Shown here one piece after another: positions 22,915-30,444 of a stretch of DNA of 64,000 bases. The notes below the pieces were generated by a model. That model was not told where the DNA came from. It ran no database searches and saw nothing but the letters and a program-made list of their open reading frames with translations. The DNA is taken from assembly GCF_014192095.1 (NCBI RefSeq), contig NZ_JACHXN010000003.1, forward strand, positions 248,001-312,000, read 5' to 3'. This DNA comes from Phyllobacterium trifolii (GTDB lineage: Bacteria > Pseudomonadota > Alphaproteobacteria > Rhizobiales > Rhizobiaceae). Made by a program: the position numbers and the translations under genes. Numbering within the stretch: position 1 is the first letter of the stretch; every line of letters begins with the position of its first letter.

Positions 22915-24167
22915 ATGTGGCTCTACGTCCCGAATATCTCAACATCCTCTCCATCTGCACCGGAGGCGCCGGACTCGATCTCGGCATCGAACTGGCAGTT
23001 CCAGGCGCTCGAACAGTCTGCATGGTCGAGAGGGAAGGTTTCGCGATCGCGCAACTGGTATCAGCTATGGAAGCGGGCCTCTTGGCTCCAGCGCCTATAT
23101 GGAGCGATGCCAGAACCTTCAACGGCAGACAGTGGCGTGGCGCAGTGGATGGCCTCATTGGCGGCATCCCGTGCCAGCCCCATAGCCTTGCCGGCAAGCG
23201 TCTCGGCGAAGAAGACGAACGCGATCTCTGGTCGACAGCCCGACGCATCCTCGTCCAGTCCGGCGCGTGGTTCGCCCTTATCGAAAACGTCCGCGGCATG
23301 CTCACCTCGGGCGGAGCCGAACGGGTATGGCGAGACCTTCGCCGATTGGGCTTTACGGTTGAGGGAGGATTGTTCACGGCGTCAGAAGTTGGCGCAACGC
23401 ATGAGAGAGAACGCTTCTTCCTCCTCGCAGTGGCCGACTCCGCAAGTCGCGGACATCAATCAGGACCGTGGCGGCATGGAGTATGCGGAGAAGAAATTCC
23501 AGCAGTCCGGTTATCCGAACTTGGCGAACTCAGCAAAGATGTTCCAGGCGTCAGCCTGGCTGACGCCATCTGCGAACGAAGATGCGGCGGGCACGGTCGA
23601 TGGCAAGATGCAGAGGATGTTGACGCATCAGGCAAAGGAAGCGTCCGATCTCTGGTCGACGCCTCGGGCATCGGACGGGGAGAAGGGCAGCCCAAATCAG
23701 AGCTTCGGGGCGGGCGGGATACCATTGCCAGCGCAGGCGATTCAGCTTGGCGAAATGTGGACGACGCCACGCGCGACAGAAACCAACGAGGCGTGGGAAA
23801 CCAAGCGGGCACGCAACATTCGTCATCTAGCTACAAGCACATCGTCGAGCCGAACGAAGGGCGTTGGCGGCCCCACGACGTCAATGCAGGCGGAGGCGTT
23901 GGCCTCTTCCCTCCCGGTCCATCCGATCTATCCAGTTGGCGGGATACACTCGAAAGAGCGCCGGAGCTTGAACCCGCTTTTCGTAGAGTGGCTGATGGGC
24001 TGGCCACAAGGCTGGACATTGCTCGCGTGGACCGACTTCGCATGCTCGGCAATGGAGTTGTCCCATTGGAAGCAGCGTATGCGTTTCGCACTCTCTCAAC
24101 TCGCCTCGCCAAAAGAGGCTCCTCCGGCGCAGCTCGCCTTGTTCGGATGATGGGAGAGTCAGCATGA
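22911..24167 (+). CDS. C5-cytosine DNA methyltransferase
   Basis: A 418-residue SAM-dependent methylase. Motif I is ICTGGAGLDLGIE (residues 15-27), motif IV GGIPCQP with catalytic Cys88, motif VI ENV (125-127), motif VIII GATHERERFF (161-170) and motif X LGNGVVPLEAAYAF (about 379). The region between motifs VIII and X contains repeated (V/A)DA/DS-type units and is the target-recognition part. GTG start at 22911. A second, nearly full-length frame starts 4 nt later on the same strand and also looks coding. Confidence 0.88.
   Translation: MNVALRPEYLNILSICTGGAGLDLGIELAVPGARTVCMVEREGFAIAQLVSAMEAGLLAPAPIWSDARTFNGRQWRGAVDGLIGGIPCQPHSLAGKRLGEEDERDLWSTARRILVQSGAWFALIENVRGMLTSGGAERVWRDLRRLGFTVEGGLFTASEVGATHERERFFLLAVADSASRGHQSGPWRHGVCGEEIPAVRLSELGELSKDVPGVSLADAICERRCGGHGRWQDAEDVDASGKGSVRSLVDASGIGRGEGQPKSELRGGRDTIASAGDSAWRNVDDATRDRNQRGVGNQAGTQHSSSSYKHIVEPNEGRWRPHDVNAGGGVGLFPPGPSDLSSWRDTLERAPELEPAFRRVADGLATRLDIARVDRLRMLGNGVVPLEAAYAFRTLSTRLAKRGSSGAARLVRMMGESA
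22915..24150 (+). CDS. Overlapping second-frame phage protein (WPTP-repeat family)
   Basis: A 411-codon frame nested inside the C5-methylase gene in the +1 frame, starting at ATG 22915. Its C-terminal two thirds contains four W-x-T-P units (residues 173-176, 215-218, 247-250, 282-285), the first and third followed by xxxD, and LNPLFVEWLMGWPQGWT (352-368). I recall these motifs from a conserved phage family lying next to or inside cytosine-methylase genes. The first 130 residues are Ser/Pro-rich and may be only the shadow of the methylase. The function and whether it starts at 22915 or internally are unknown. Confidence 0.6.
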   Translation: MWLYVPNISTSSPSAPEAPDSISASNWQFQALEQSAWSRGKVSRSRNWYQLWKRASWLQRLYGAMPEPSTADSGVAQWMASLAASRASPIALPASVSAKKTNAISGRQPDASSSSPARGSPLSKTSAACSPRAEPNGYGETFADWALRLREDCSRRQKLAQRMRENASSSSQWPTPQVADINQDRGGMEYAEKKFQQSGYPNLANSAKMFQASAWLTPSANEDAAGTVDGKMQRMLTHQAKEASDLWSTPRASDGEKGSPNQSFGAGGIPLPAQAIQLGEMWTTPRATETNEAWETKRARNIRHLATSTSSSRTKGVGGPTTSMQAEALASSLPVHPIYPVGGIHSKERRSLNPLFVEWLMGWPQGWTLLAWTDFACSAMELSHWKQRMRFALSQLASPKEAPPAQLALFG

Positions 24168-25624
24168 ACGCGCATCAGACCAACATCCGCGCATCGCTAC
24201 CTGATGCAATTGAGGCAGAGCAGGCTTTGCTCGGGGCTATCTTCGTCAACAACGATGCTTATTGGCGGGTGGCTGCCTTCGTGAAGCCAACCCATTTCGC
24301 CGAGCCGATCCATCAGCTTCTCTACGAAACCATGGGGACGATGATCACAGGCGGTCGCGGGGTAAACCCCGTTACGATCAAATCTTATGTGCCTGTTGAT
24401 CTGAAGATTGGCGACATGACGGTCATGGAATACATGGCCAGGCTTTGCGCCGAGGCGATCACCATCATCAACGCCTACGATTACGGCCGAGCTATCATCG
24501 AATCGTGGTCGAGACGCAGGCTTGTATCGGTTGCTCAAGACCTTGACGAATTGGCGCGCAACATGCCGGTCGATATGACGCCGGAGAAGATCATCTCATC
24601 CATGGCGGATGAACTGACCAAGATCGCGCAGGAAGGCAATGAGCGGGCAGGATCGCTCAAATACGGTGTGTTGTTACCAAAGGCCATTGATCGCGTTGCT
24701 CGGGCTTCACTGTCGACCACATCGCTCATTCCTTGGTTCCTGCCGGAGATAACCATGGTTGCCGGCGATATCCGACGCGGCAATCACATCGGACTGATGA
24801 GCGATTCAGGCGGAGGCAAAACCTCATTCGCGCTTCAGCAGTGCCGCCATGCCGCTCTTGCCGGGTTTAGGTCGGCGTTCTTCTCGATCGAGGTCACCGA
24901 CGAAGAAGCCGCGCTCCAGTCCGCGGCACAAGCCAGCCGGATCCCGCTCGGCCGTCTCGACGCCTACACCATGGATACGAGGGAAATAGAACGGATCGAG
25001 GCTGAAGTGATGAAGTCGGTCGATATACCCTTCGACATCGTCGGGTTTGCCGATTGTACGCTTTCGGACATTCGCATCAAAATGGAGGCGATGAAGAAGT
25101 CGGTCGGGCTCGACCTGGTTGTCATCGATCATGCCAAGATGATCGCGCTGCCGAATCCCAAAGACATCTTCGCCGAGCGCATCAATGCCCTTTATCGCGG
25201 GCTCAAAGCCATCGCCAAATCGCTTGATGTCGCCGTTGTCACCCTCATTCAGAGAAACGACGAGTGGAAGGCTCGCTGGAGAACAGGCGGTTCCATTCGG
25301 CCGATGATGGGCGATGCCTACGGCGGCGGTAGCGTGAAGCAGAACCTTGATATCTGGTTCTCCCTGTATCGACCGGAACCGCTTTACAAGGAACTCATTC
25401 CGATCTGTCCGCCCGAACGGCCGCGCACCGATGGCCAGCCGACCAAGCGCGAGAAGATGATCCGCGACTACGAGAACTCTCGTGGCAAGGCCTGGATCAT
25501 CAACCATAAGCGCCGCCGCGGTGAACCTGGCCAAAGCCAGCAGGTCAATTTCGAGGCCGAATATACATCTTTCGCGTCCAGCACTTCCGACATGCCAGAA
25601 GCCTTTGAAGGATTTTTTGAATGA
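24164..25624 (+). CDS. DnaB-like replicative helicase
   Basis: A 486-residue hexameric helicase. The N-terminal domain (EAEQALLGAIFVNNDAYWRV) is followed by the RecA-like ATPase with Walker A GLMSDSGGGKTS (about residues 207-218), Walker B LVVIDHA, and LIQRNDEWKARW near residue 360. It unwinds phage DNA, presumably loaded through the DnaA-domain protein or host factors; no separate loader is recognised. ATGA overlap with the methylase and with the next gene. Confidence 0.93.
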   Translation: MNAHQTNIRASLPDAIEAEQALLGAIFVNNDAYWRVAAFVKPTHFAEPIHQLLYETMGTMITGGRGVNPVTIKSYVPVDLKIGDMTVMEYMARLCAEAITIINAYDYGRAIIESWSRRRLVSVAQDLDELARNMPVDMTPEKIISSMADELTKIAQEGNERAGSLKYGVLLPKAIDRVARASLSTTSLIPWFLPEITMVAGDIRRGNHIGLMSDSGGGKTSFALQQCRHAALAGFRSAFFSIEVTDEEAALQSAAQASRIPLGRLDAYTMDTREIERIEAEVMKSVDIPFDIVGFADCTLSDIRIKMEAMKKSVGLDLVVIDHAKMIALPNPKDIFAERINALYRGLKAIAKSLDVAVVTLIQRNDEWKARWRTGGSIRPMMGDAYGGGSVKQNLDIWFSLYRPEPLYKELIPICPPERPRTDGQPTKREKMIRDYENSRGKAWIINHKRRRGEPGQSQQVNFEAEYTSFASSTSDMPEAFEGFFE

Positions 25625-25920
25625 ACCGATACAGTGCCTATTCTCAACCTGTTCCCGGCGGCTGGCGCGTCATGCTTCGGTTTTCCAAGGATGGCCATCC
25701 GAAACCCGTCATGGGCGAGGGTGACAAGCCGGAAGTGTTCCCGTCCGAACTGTTGGCTCAACAGGCGATCACGAAGCATCTGCTCGCATATTTCAACGGA
25801 GATTATCAGCGGTGCGGTGAACGTCTCTCTACTGCCAAATCAGAGGCTGAAAAGATGTGGGGCGCGATCCATATGAACGGTCGAGAGATCAAGATCGAGC
25901 GGAAGGCGGTAAAAGCGTGA
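25621..25920 (+). CDS. Phage protein of unknown function (99 aa)
   Basis: Begins MNRYSAYSQPVPGGWRVMLR; mixed composition with a basic C-terminus. Coupled to DnaB (ATGA) and to the next gene (GTGA). No domain recognised. Confidence 0.65.
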   Translation: MNRYSAYSQPVPGGWRVMLRFSKDGHPKPVMGEGDKPEVFPSELLAQQAITKHLLAYFNGDYQRCGERLSTAKSEAEKMWGAIHMNGREIKIERKAVKA

Positions 25921-26120
25921 GAATGTGGTTTGCATACGAGTTATCAGATGCCGGCGTTTGGGAGGCGGTCTGCTATCGCGTCAACTTCGGCGATCCCGCC
26001 TTGGATGATCGCCCGAGGACCAATCTTGTCGCTGTTCCTGCAAGTTGCATTGGCGAGGATGGCGAACCGCTATTTGGTCGGTTGCGTGATCTATATCCGC
26101 TCGAGGTGGTGGATGGCTGA
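25917..26120 (+). CDS. Phage protein of unknown function (67 aa)
   Basis: Starts GTG 25917 (overlapping the previous stop) or ATG 25923; the latter gives MWFAYELSDAGVWEAVCYRV. The end overlaps the next gene by 8 nt. No domain recognised. Confidence 0.6.
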   Translation: MRMWFAYELSDAGVWEAVCYRVNFGDPALDDRPRTNLVAVPASCIGEDGEPLFGRLRDLYPLEVVDG

Positions 26121-26568
26121 GATCGACGCGCGCATTGCCTCCATATCAGCCGAGTACGACGTTTCTCTCATCGGCAAGAGCAAATATCCAGAACCAGGCG
26201 AAACGCGCGCTGTGGCCTCTCTGCTGCATATTCTCAATGCTTACGGGGAGGGACATCTGCGCATGGTTCTCTCCACGCTTGCGGAAACCGAGAACAACCG
26301 GGCAAGCCTCGATGCTGTGTCGCTGTGGTGTGTGTCCGATCTGATCCGTGCGTTCCCGCAGCTCGTGGAGCATGAGACGACAGCATGGCTTTCCTGCTTC
26401 GATGCAATGCCCGTTGGAGAACTTCAATACGTGAATAACGAATGTCTTCGTGGTGTGGTAAAGCTCAGGCACTCGCTTGCAGGCATGTTGACGGAGCGCA
26501 TTTACCGCCGGTTCGGACCTCGGGCAACGCAGCCAGACCTATTTGATGATCGCAGGAGGATGCCATGA
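26113..26568 (+). CDS. Phage protein of unknown function (151 aa)
   Basis: A helical protein with AVASLLHILNAYGEGHLRMV and a Cys/Trp-containing centre (WCVSDLIRAFPQLVEHETTA), ending DLFDDRRRMP. Similar proteins occur near dnaB in rhizobial phages. Not assigned. Confidence 0.65.
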   Translation: MAEIDARIASISAEYDVSLIGKSKYPEPGETRAVASLLHILNAYGEGHLRMVLSTLAETENNRASLDAVSLWCVSDLIRAFPQLVEHETTAWLSCFDAMPVGELQYVNNECLRGVVKLRHSLAGMLTERIYRRFGPRATQPDLFDDRRRMP

Positions 26569-26780
26569 CAGAAGAAAAAAAGCACTGGTATCTCAGTCGC
26601 CCACGTACCCATGAGTACGAAGTGGAAATCACACCGCGATGCGATAACGTAGATCAAGTTCTCTTGGCATTCTTGGAAGGTCAGGCTGTCCCGCAGGGAT
26701 CTCGGATCCACACGATACTTCCGACCAAGGATAATGAAAATCTCATCGTTGTCTATGAACGCGAGGTGTCGAAGCCATGA
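26565..26780 (+). CDS. Phage protein of unknown function (71 aa)
   Basis: Begins MTEEKKHWYLSRPRTHEYEV and is mostly beta-like. It overlaps both neighbours by ATGA. No domain recognised. Confidence 0.6.
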   Translation: MTEEKKHWYLSRPRTHEYEVEITPRCDNVDQVLLAFLEGQAVPQGSRIHTILPTKDNENLIVVYEREVSKP

Positions 26781-27427
26781 ACGAAGGTGACATCGCAGAA
26801 CGCCTTATCGAGGCATACGAGATTGCGCGAAATAGCAGCGATCAAGTCGGACCGAAGCGTCTCAAGGCCCAGGCTATGCCATACCTGCACTCTCAGGCCG
26901 ACAAGAATGGTTGGGGAAGTGAAAGGCTCGCGGAAGAGCGCAAAGACTTCTGGGAAAGCCTGTCCCGCACGCCGACTGCCCGGCAGATATCCGAAGCAGA
27001 AGAAGCGATTAGTTGGCTCGCACTGGTCAAGAACGAGGCAGAGCGCCGCTGCCTTTCGGAATGGGCCTATTGCATGGCTAGTAAGCAATTCTTCAAGGAT
27101 GTATGTTTCAGAATGGGTATTCACCCAGAGACTGGAAGACGTCGAAAAAACAGGGCAATAGTCTCGATACTATTCGCGCTGGGCGGCAATGTATTGTTGC
27201 ATAACAAATCATGCGGCAACAGCCTGTTGCATGAGGAGCCCGAAACAGACTACTTTGCAGATACGATCACAGACCCACGCCAATCGAACGGCATTACTTC
27301 ATGGGCTGATGATGAAGCCTTTCAACCATTCATCGCTGGAGCCAAACACGATTTCTCGTGGGCTGATAAGCGAAACGAACAAAGACGTCAGCGCAGGGCA
27401 GCGACGCTCAAGAAGCAGGCGGCATAA
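26777..27427 (+). CDS. DUF6362-like phage regulatory protein
   Basis: A 216-residue protein, last in the rightward early operon. The centre reads FWESLSRTPTARQISEAEEA then ISWLALVKNEAERRCLSEWA, and later KDVCFRMGIHPETGRRRKNR, which fits the DUF6362 pattern with a possible helix-turn-helix (LGIsr.t..R). Position before the terminator and ahead of the late region would suit a late activator or terminase-associated role; not demonstrated. Confidence 0.7.
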   Translation: MNEGDIAERLIEAYEIARNSSDQVGPKRLKAQAMPYLHSQADKNGWGSERLAEERKDFWESLSRTPTARQISEAEEAISWLALVKNEAERRCLSEWAYCMASKQFFKDVCFRMGIHPETGRRRKNRAIVSILFALGGNVLLHNKSCGNSLLHEEPETDYFADTITDPRQSNGITSWADDEAFQPFIAGAKHDFSWADKRNEQRRQRRAATLKKQAA

Positions 27428-27434
27428 ATGAAGG

Positions 27435-27587
27435 CTAACGACGCTTTAGGGATGCAACATCGTTTTGCAGTTGCTGTACTGCTCGCGCCAATTCTTCGAG
27501 AGCCAATGCTATCTGTCGGGCCTGTTGATTGGGATCGAGTGTCCCTTGGGCCGCTCTAGCAGCCGTGATTGCGCCTTGTGCTGACAT
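27435..27587 (-). CDS. Small coiled-coil protein (50 aa)
   Basis: MSAQGAITAARAAQGTLDPN then a helix ending LQNDVASLKRR. GGGAGGAC lies before ATG 27587, which supports it. It faces the early operon tail to tail. Function unknown. Confidence 0.55.
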   Translation of the reverse strand: MSAQGAITAARAAQGTLDPNQQARQIALALEELARAVQQLQNDVASLKRR

Positions 27588-27620
27588 AATGGTCCTCCCG
27601 TTTCGGGAAACTTGCAACAG

Positions 27621-27642
27621 CCCCGCTTTGAGCGGGGTTTTT
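27621..27642 (+). terminator. Terminator of the rightward early operon
   Basis: Stem CCCCGCT-TTG-AGCGGGG (27621-27637) followed by TTTTT. A standard intrinsic terminator reading rightward, about 190 bp after the last early gene, crossing the small leftward gene's upstream region. Confidence 0.8.
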
Positions 27643-27866
27643 CAATTTAACAGAGATTGGCGCAAATCGTCCAGCATGGCCAGCGTCATTGGGTCCGCCT
27701 TATCCTTCGCCATTTCCATGTAGCCGTGTAGCGCCGCTGGATATTGGCCTGGTTGGAGAGCGCCATTGTCTTGCAGGCATACCACGAGCATCTGAAAAGC
27801 TACGGTGACCGCCGACATGTGCGCGGCAATGACTTCGTGATCTGGTGACACTTTGGACTTCGGCAT
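27642..27866 (-). CDS. Small helical protein (74 aa)
   Basis: MPKSKVSPDHEVIAAHMSAV opens a helical protein with a C-terminal segment MEMAKDKADPMTLAMLDDLR. GGAGGATGAA precedes the ATG at 27866. It is leftward, between the early terminator and the rightward 27913 gene. Unknown function. Confidence 0.6.
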   Translation of the reverse strand: MPKSKVSPDHEVIAAHMSAVTVAFQMLVVCLQDNGALQPGQYPAALHGYMEMAKDKADPMTLAMLDDLRQSLLN

Positions 27867-27912
27867 TTCATCCTCCGGGTTGGGCCGACGATATCACTTT
27901 AAAGGGCTGGCC

Positions 27913-28293
27913 ATGAACCTCGAACTTGCTCGCGAGTTGATGGTTTATGCCGCCAATGTACTGAAATACGAATGCCCGGAAGACGTTCCCGAGATAAGGA
28001 TCGAGCCTGATCTGGAATGTCATGGCCTGTTTCGCTGGTCCATCTTTCGCCCGCCGGTGATTTCGTTGCGCGACTGGCGCGAGGGCAATCTCGAAGATCA
28101 GGCAACGCTTGTGCATGAACTTGCGCATTGGGTTCAATATGAGAGCGGCTTCGGGACGAACGAAATAGGGGCGATCACGGTCGAATGCCGGTGGTTGCAG
28201 TCGAAGGGTGAAAACCCGCGCGATTACATGTCTGAATCCTCAGTCTTCAAGATGACCGGCGACAAAGAGTTTGCCCGGCTCGAATGGCTTTAA
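27913..28293 (+). CDS. Small HExxH metalloprotease-like phage protein
   Basis: A 126-residue protein. TLVHELAHWVQYESG (about residues 70-84) contains HExxH, the zinc-binding site of metallopeptidases, and a second acidic region follows. The protein is too short for most peptidase families but resembles minimal zincin-type phage proteins. Target unknown; a third zinc ligand is not obvious. Confidence 0.7.
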   Translation: MNLELARELMVYAANVLKYECPEDVPEIRIEPDLECHGLFRWSIFRPPVISLRDWREGNLEDQATLVHELAHWVQYESGFGTNEIGAITVECRWLQSKGENPRDYMSESSVFKMTGDKEFARLEWL

Positions 28294-28314
28294 TCAAAAC
28301 AACCGGAGAATGTC

Positions 28315-28455
28315 ATGAGCACCGAAAAGTTTTTGAAGCGTTGGGCCAAAAATCAGCCGAACCCGAAACAGGCTTACGAGAAGCAGATGGCACTCATGCC
28401 GGTGACCATGGAAGCACTTCGCGCCATGAAGCTGCCGATGGATTTGCGTTCATGA
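28315..28455 (+). CDS. Small phage protein (46 aa)
   Basis: MSTEKFLKRWAKNQPNPKQA then MALMPVTMEALRAMKLPMDL. The stop overlaps the next ATG (ATGA). CCGGAGAATGTC lies upstream. Unknown function. Confidence 0.6.
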   Translation: MSTEKFLKRWAKNQPNPKQAYEKQMALMPVTMEALRAMKLPMDLRS

Positions 28456-28655
28456 GATGGACCAACGGCGAGCCTGGACCGGCAATGACTGATCCGATCC
28501 TTGTCACGCACAAGGAACACGGTCTGATGCTGGCGACATGGCAGGAGCATCGCGGCTCGTACATCGGTGTGAAGGCGACGGGCGATACACACGCACCGTT
28601 CTTTCACGCGCTCATCGATGTTGGAACCACAACCAAGTGGTTCACGCCATCCTGA
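28452..28655 (+). CDS. Small phage protein (67 aa)
   Basis: MRWTNGEPGPAMTDPILVTH then MLATWQEHRGSYIGVKATGD. Coupled to the preceding gene by ATGA. No domain recognised. Confidence 0.6.
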   Translation: MRWTNGEPGPAMTDPILVTHKEHGLMLATWQEHRGSYIGVKATGDTHAPFFHALIDVGTTTKWFTPS

Positions 28656-28710
28656 AAGCACTCCGATGACGAAAACGCGACAGCGCTGAGCGCTTTGACT
28701 GGCCTTAGCT

Positions 28711-28980
28711 CTATACTTTGCCCGCCTGATCGTTGCTCACCTTGCTGGCCGTCCTGCTCCTCAGGTCGGTACGGTAGTAAAACCAAGCTAGAAAAACAGG
28801 GATGCCTACGCCGGTCGCGAGAATCGAGCCTATGGTACCGAATAGCACCGTCATGACGGCGACGAAAACAGTGACACCAAATGCTCCAACGACGACGAAC
28901 ATGTTCCAACCCCAACCGCCAATTTCATATCTCGGTGTAACTATACCGGTTTGCTGCGAAGAGTCACGACTTGTGGTCAT
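28711..28980 (-). CDS. Two-helix membrane protein (89 aa)
   Basis: Hydrophobic segments WNMFVVVGAFGVTVFVAVMT and IGSILATGVGIPVFLAWFYY (roughly residues 25-70), then a polar C-terminus. A start at 29010 would add ten residues (MLRPFLDCVD); neither start has a strong ribosome site. It is divergent from 29024. Confidence 0.55.
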   Translation of the reverse strand: MTTSRDSSQQTGIVTPRYEIGGWGWNMFVVVGAFGVTVFVAVMTVLFGTIGSILATGVGIPVFLAWFYYRTDLRSRTASKVSNDQAGKV

Positions 28981-29023
28981 GTCAACGCAGTCAAGGAACG
29001 GTCGCAGCATTCGATCACTGGGG

Positions 29024-29152
29024 GTGGGTCAAAAGTCTGCAAAGTCGGTTGCTCCTGCTCTGTTCGTTGTCCTTGTTGATTGGGCTGCTTACCAGCTCAG
29101 AGAGCCGCAAACTGTATGGCTCGTCAATCTAATCAGGGGATGGGTTTCATGA
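29024..29152 (+). CDS. Small membrane protein (42 aa)
   Basis: GTG start; one hydrophobic stretch (SVAPALFVVLVDWAAYQLRE). The stop overlaps the next ATG as ATGA, which is the main support. Confidence 0.45.
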   Translation: MGQKSAKSVAPALFVVLVDWAAYQLREPQTVWLVNLIRGWVS

Positions 29153-29379
29153 ACCGGCGCTCACTCCTCGCATTCATCGGCCTTGCTCCCATCGCTGGCG
29201 TAGCGGCGGCACTGCCACGACCGGCGGACCCGGTGAAATTGGCTGGCACGACTGGTCGAGAGATCAAGGCAGTTGTCGGCGAGTGCGGACCGGAAGCAAT
29301 CATGCCGGTGCAGCCTTTCGTATTTGTCGAGGGCAAGCTTTACTTCAACAAGGCTCGCATCAACGACTTATACCGATAA
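29149..29379 (+). CDS. Small exported protein with GExGPEAIMP motif (76 aa)
   Basis: MNRRSLLAFIGLAPIAGVAA looks like an export signal with a twin-arginine-like start. The mature part contains VVGECGPEAIMPVQPFVFVE. The GExGPEAIMP core also occurs near the C-terminus of the tape-measure protein of this phage (43111-43140). What the motif does is not known to me. Confidence 0.6.
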   Translation: MNRRSLLAFIGLAPIAGVAAALPRPADPVKLAGTTGREIKAVVGECGPEAIMPVQPFVFVEGKLYFNKARINDLYR

Positions 29380-29973
29380 CGGTTTGCGGCGACATTCCGA
29401 CCTGCCCAACTCGCGACAGGATACAGACTTTCATTCGTGCCGGATCGCCGGAAACCGGGGCCGCAAGGGGCTTGTCATTTGACCCGGTGAAATGGGTAAG
29501 CGAGACAGAAAACGAAAACGCCGAGATTGCTCCCGGCGTTCCTGCGTTAAAGCAGTACTTTCAAAATGGCGGCGATGCCTAAGAGGCAAGGTGCCAGATT
29601 GATCGTTATCGTTATTCGAACCGTGGTTTTCTTCCACATTGGAATAGCCCTCGGTCGTCGTGGCCACGAGACCATAAGGTTTCGTGAAACATGCCCATCG
29701 AACGGATAAGCCGCCGTTCATGAGTGCATCGGCCCACATTCCGCGTTTCGAAACCGCGGTCAGTAGATCCCGTCGGACTCTGGGTATCCATCCTACTTGT
29801 CGGCGGTGAGCCGGTGAAGGAGGGGCCAGTACGGGCGCCAGGGTATCCCGCCGGGTGGTCCCGTCGTCCAAACGGAGATCCTTCGGGGGCCTGGGTTGAG
29901 ACGAATATCTCACAAGTGTGCCAGCGGATGCAATGCCGACAAAAGTACTGCCAGCGATCATCAGTGGATAGCG
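29380..29973. other. Region before terminase; no clear gene
   Basis: No strong gene. Codons 29386-29582 in one rightward frame look like protein (FDPVKWVSETENENAEIAPG) but have no normal start. A 47-codon frame (29566-29709, MAAMPKRQGARLIVIVIRT) is also possible. A packaging site (cos or pac) would be expected about here, but I cannot identify one. Confidence 0.4.
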
Positions 29974-30444
29974 GTGACAACTGAATTCAAACTAACCGGA
30001 TCAATCGTGCCCCTCAACACCAAACAAGAGCGTTTCGTCGCTGAGTATCTGATCGATCTCAACGCGACCCAGGCTGCAATCAGGGCCGGTTACAGCGCAA
30101 AGACGGCAAACAAAGCCGGTCCGCGCATGTTGGTAAATGTTGGTATTGCCGCTGCGATAGCCGAAGGCGCGCAAAAGCGGGTCAAGAAAGCCGAGATAAC
30201 GGCGCAGGACGTTCTCGACGGCCTCTACCTTGAGGCTACCCGTGAGGGGGAAGGCGCCTCCCACGGGGCTCGTGTGTCGGCATGGGGACTGCTCGGCAAA
30301 TACCACAAATTGTTCACAGACAAGATCGAGGCAGACATCTCGGGGGATATCACGGTGACGGATGCGAAATCAAAGCTTCAACATATCGTCTCTCGCCTCG
30401 CTTCCACCACTTCAACGACAGGCGGTTCTGGCAAGCCTGAGTGA
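29974..30444 (+). CDS. Terminase small subunit
   Basis: A DNA-recognition subunit of the packaging motor, about 156 residues from GTG 29974 (GTG 30007 is an alternative). The pattern LNTKQERFVAEYLIDLNATQ, then AAIRAGYSAKTANKAGPRML is the Terminase_2-type helix-turn-helix region, followed by an oligomerisation part. Its 3' end overlaps terL by 83 nt, as in many phages. Confidence 0.88.
   Translation: MTTEFKLTGSIVPLNTKQERFVAEYLIDLNATQAAIRAGYSAKTANKAGPRMLVNVGIAAAIAEGAQKRVKKAEITAQDVLDGLYLEATREGEGASHGARVSAWGLLGKYHKLFTDKIEADISGDITVTDAKSKLQHIVSRLASTTSTTGGSGKPE

Noticed and set aside
29431-29961. A 176-codon minus-strand frame before the terminase
   Set aside because: Composition looks like chance reading of GC-rich DNA; no ribosome site, neighbours or motif.
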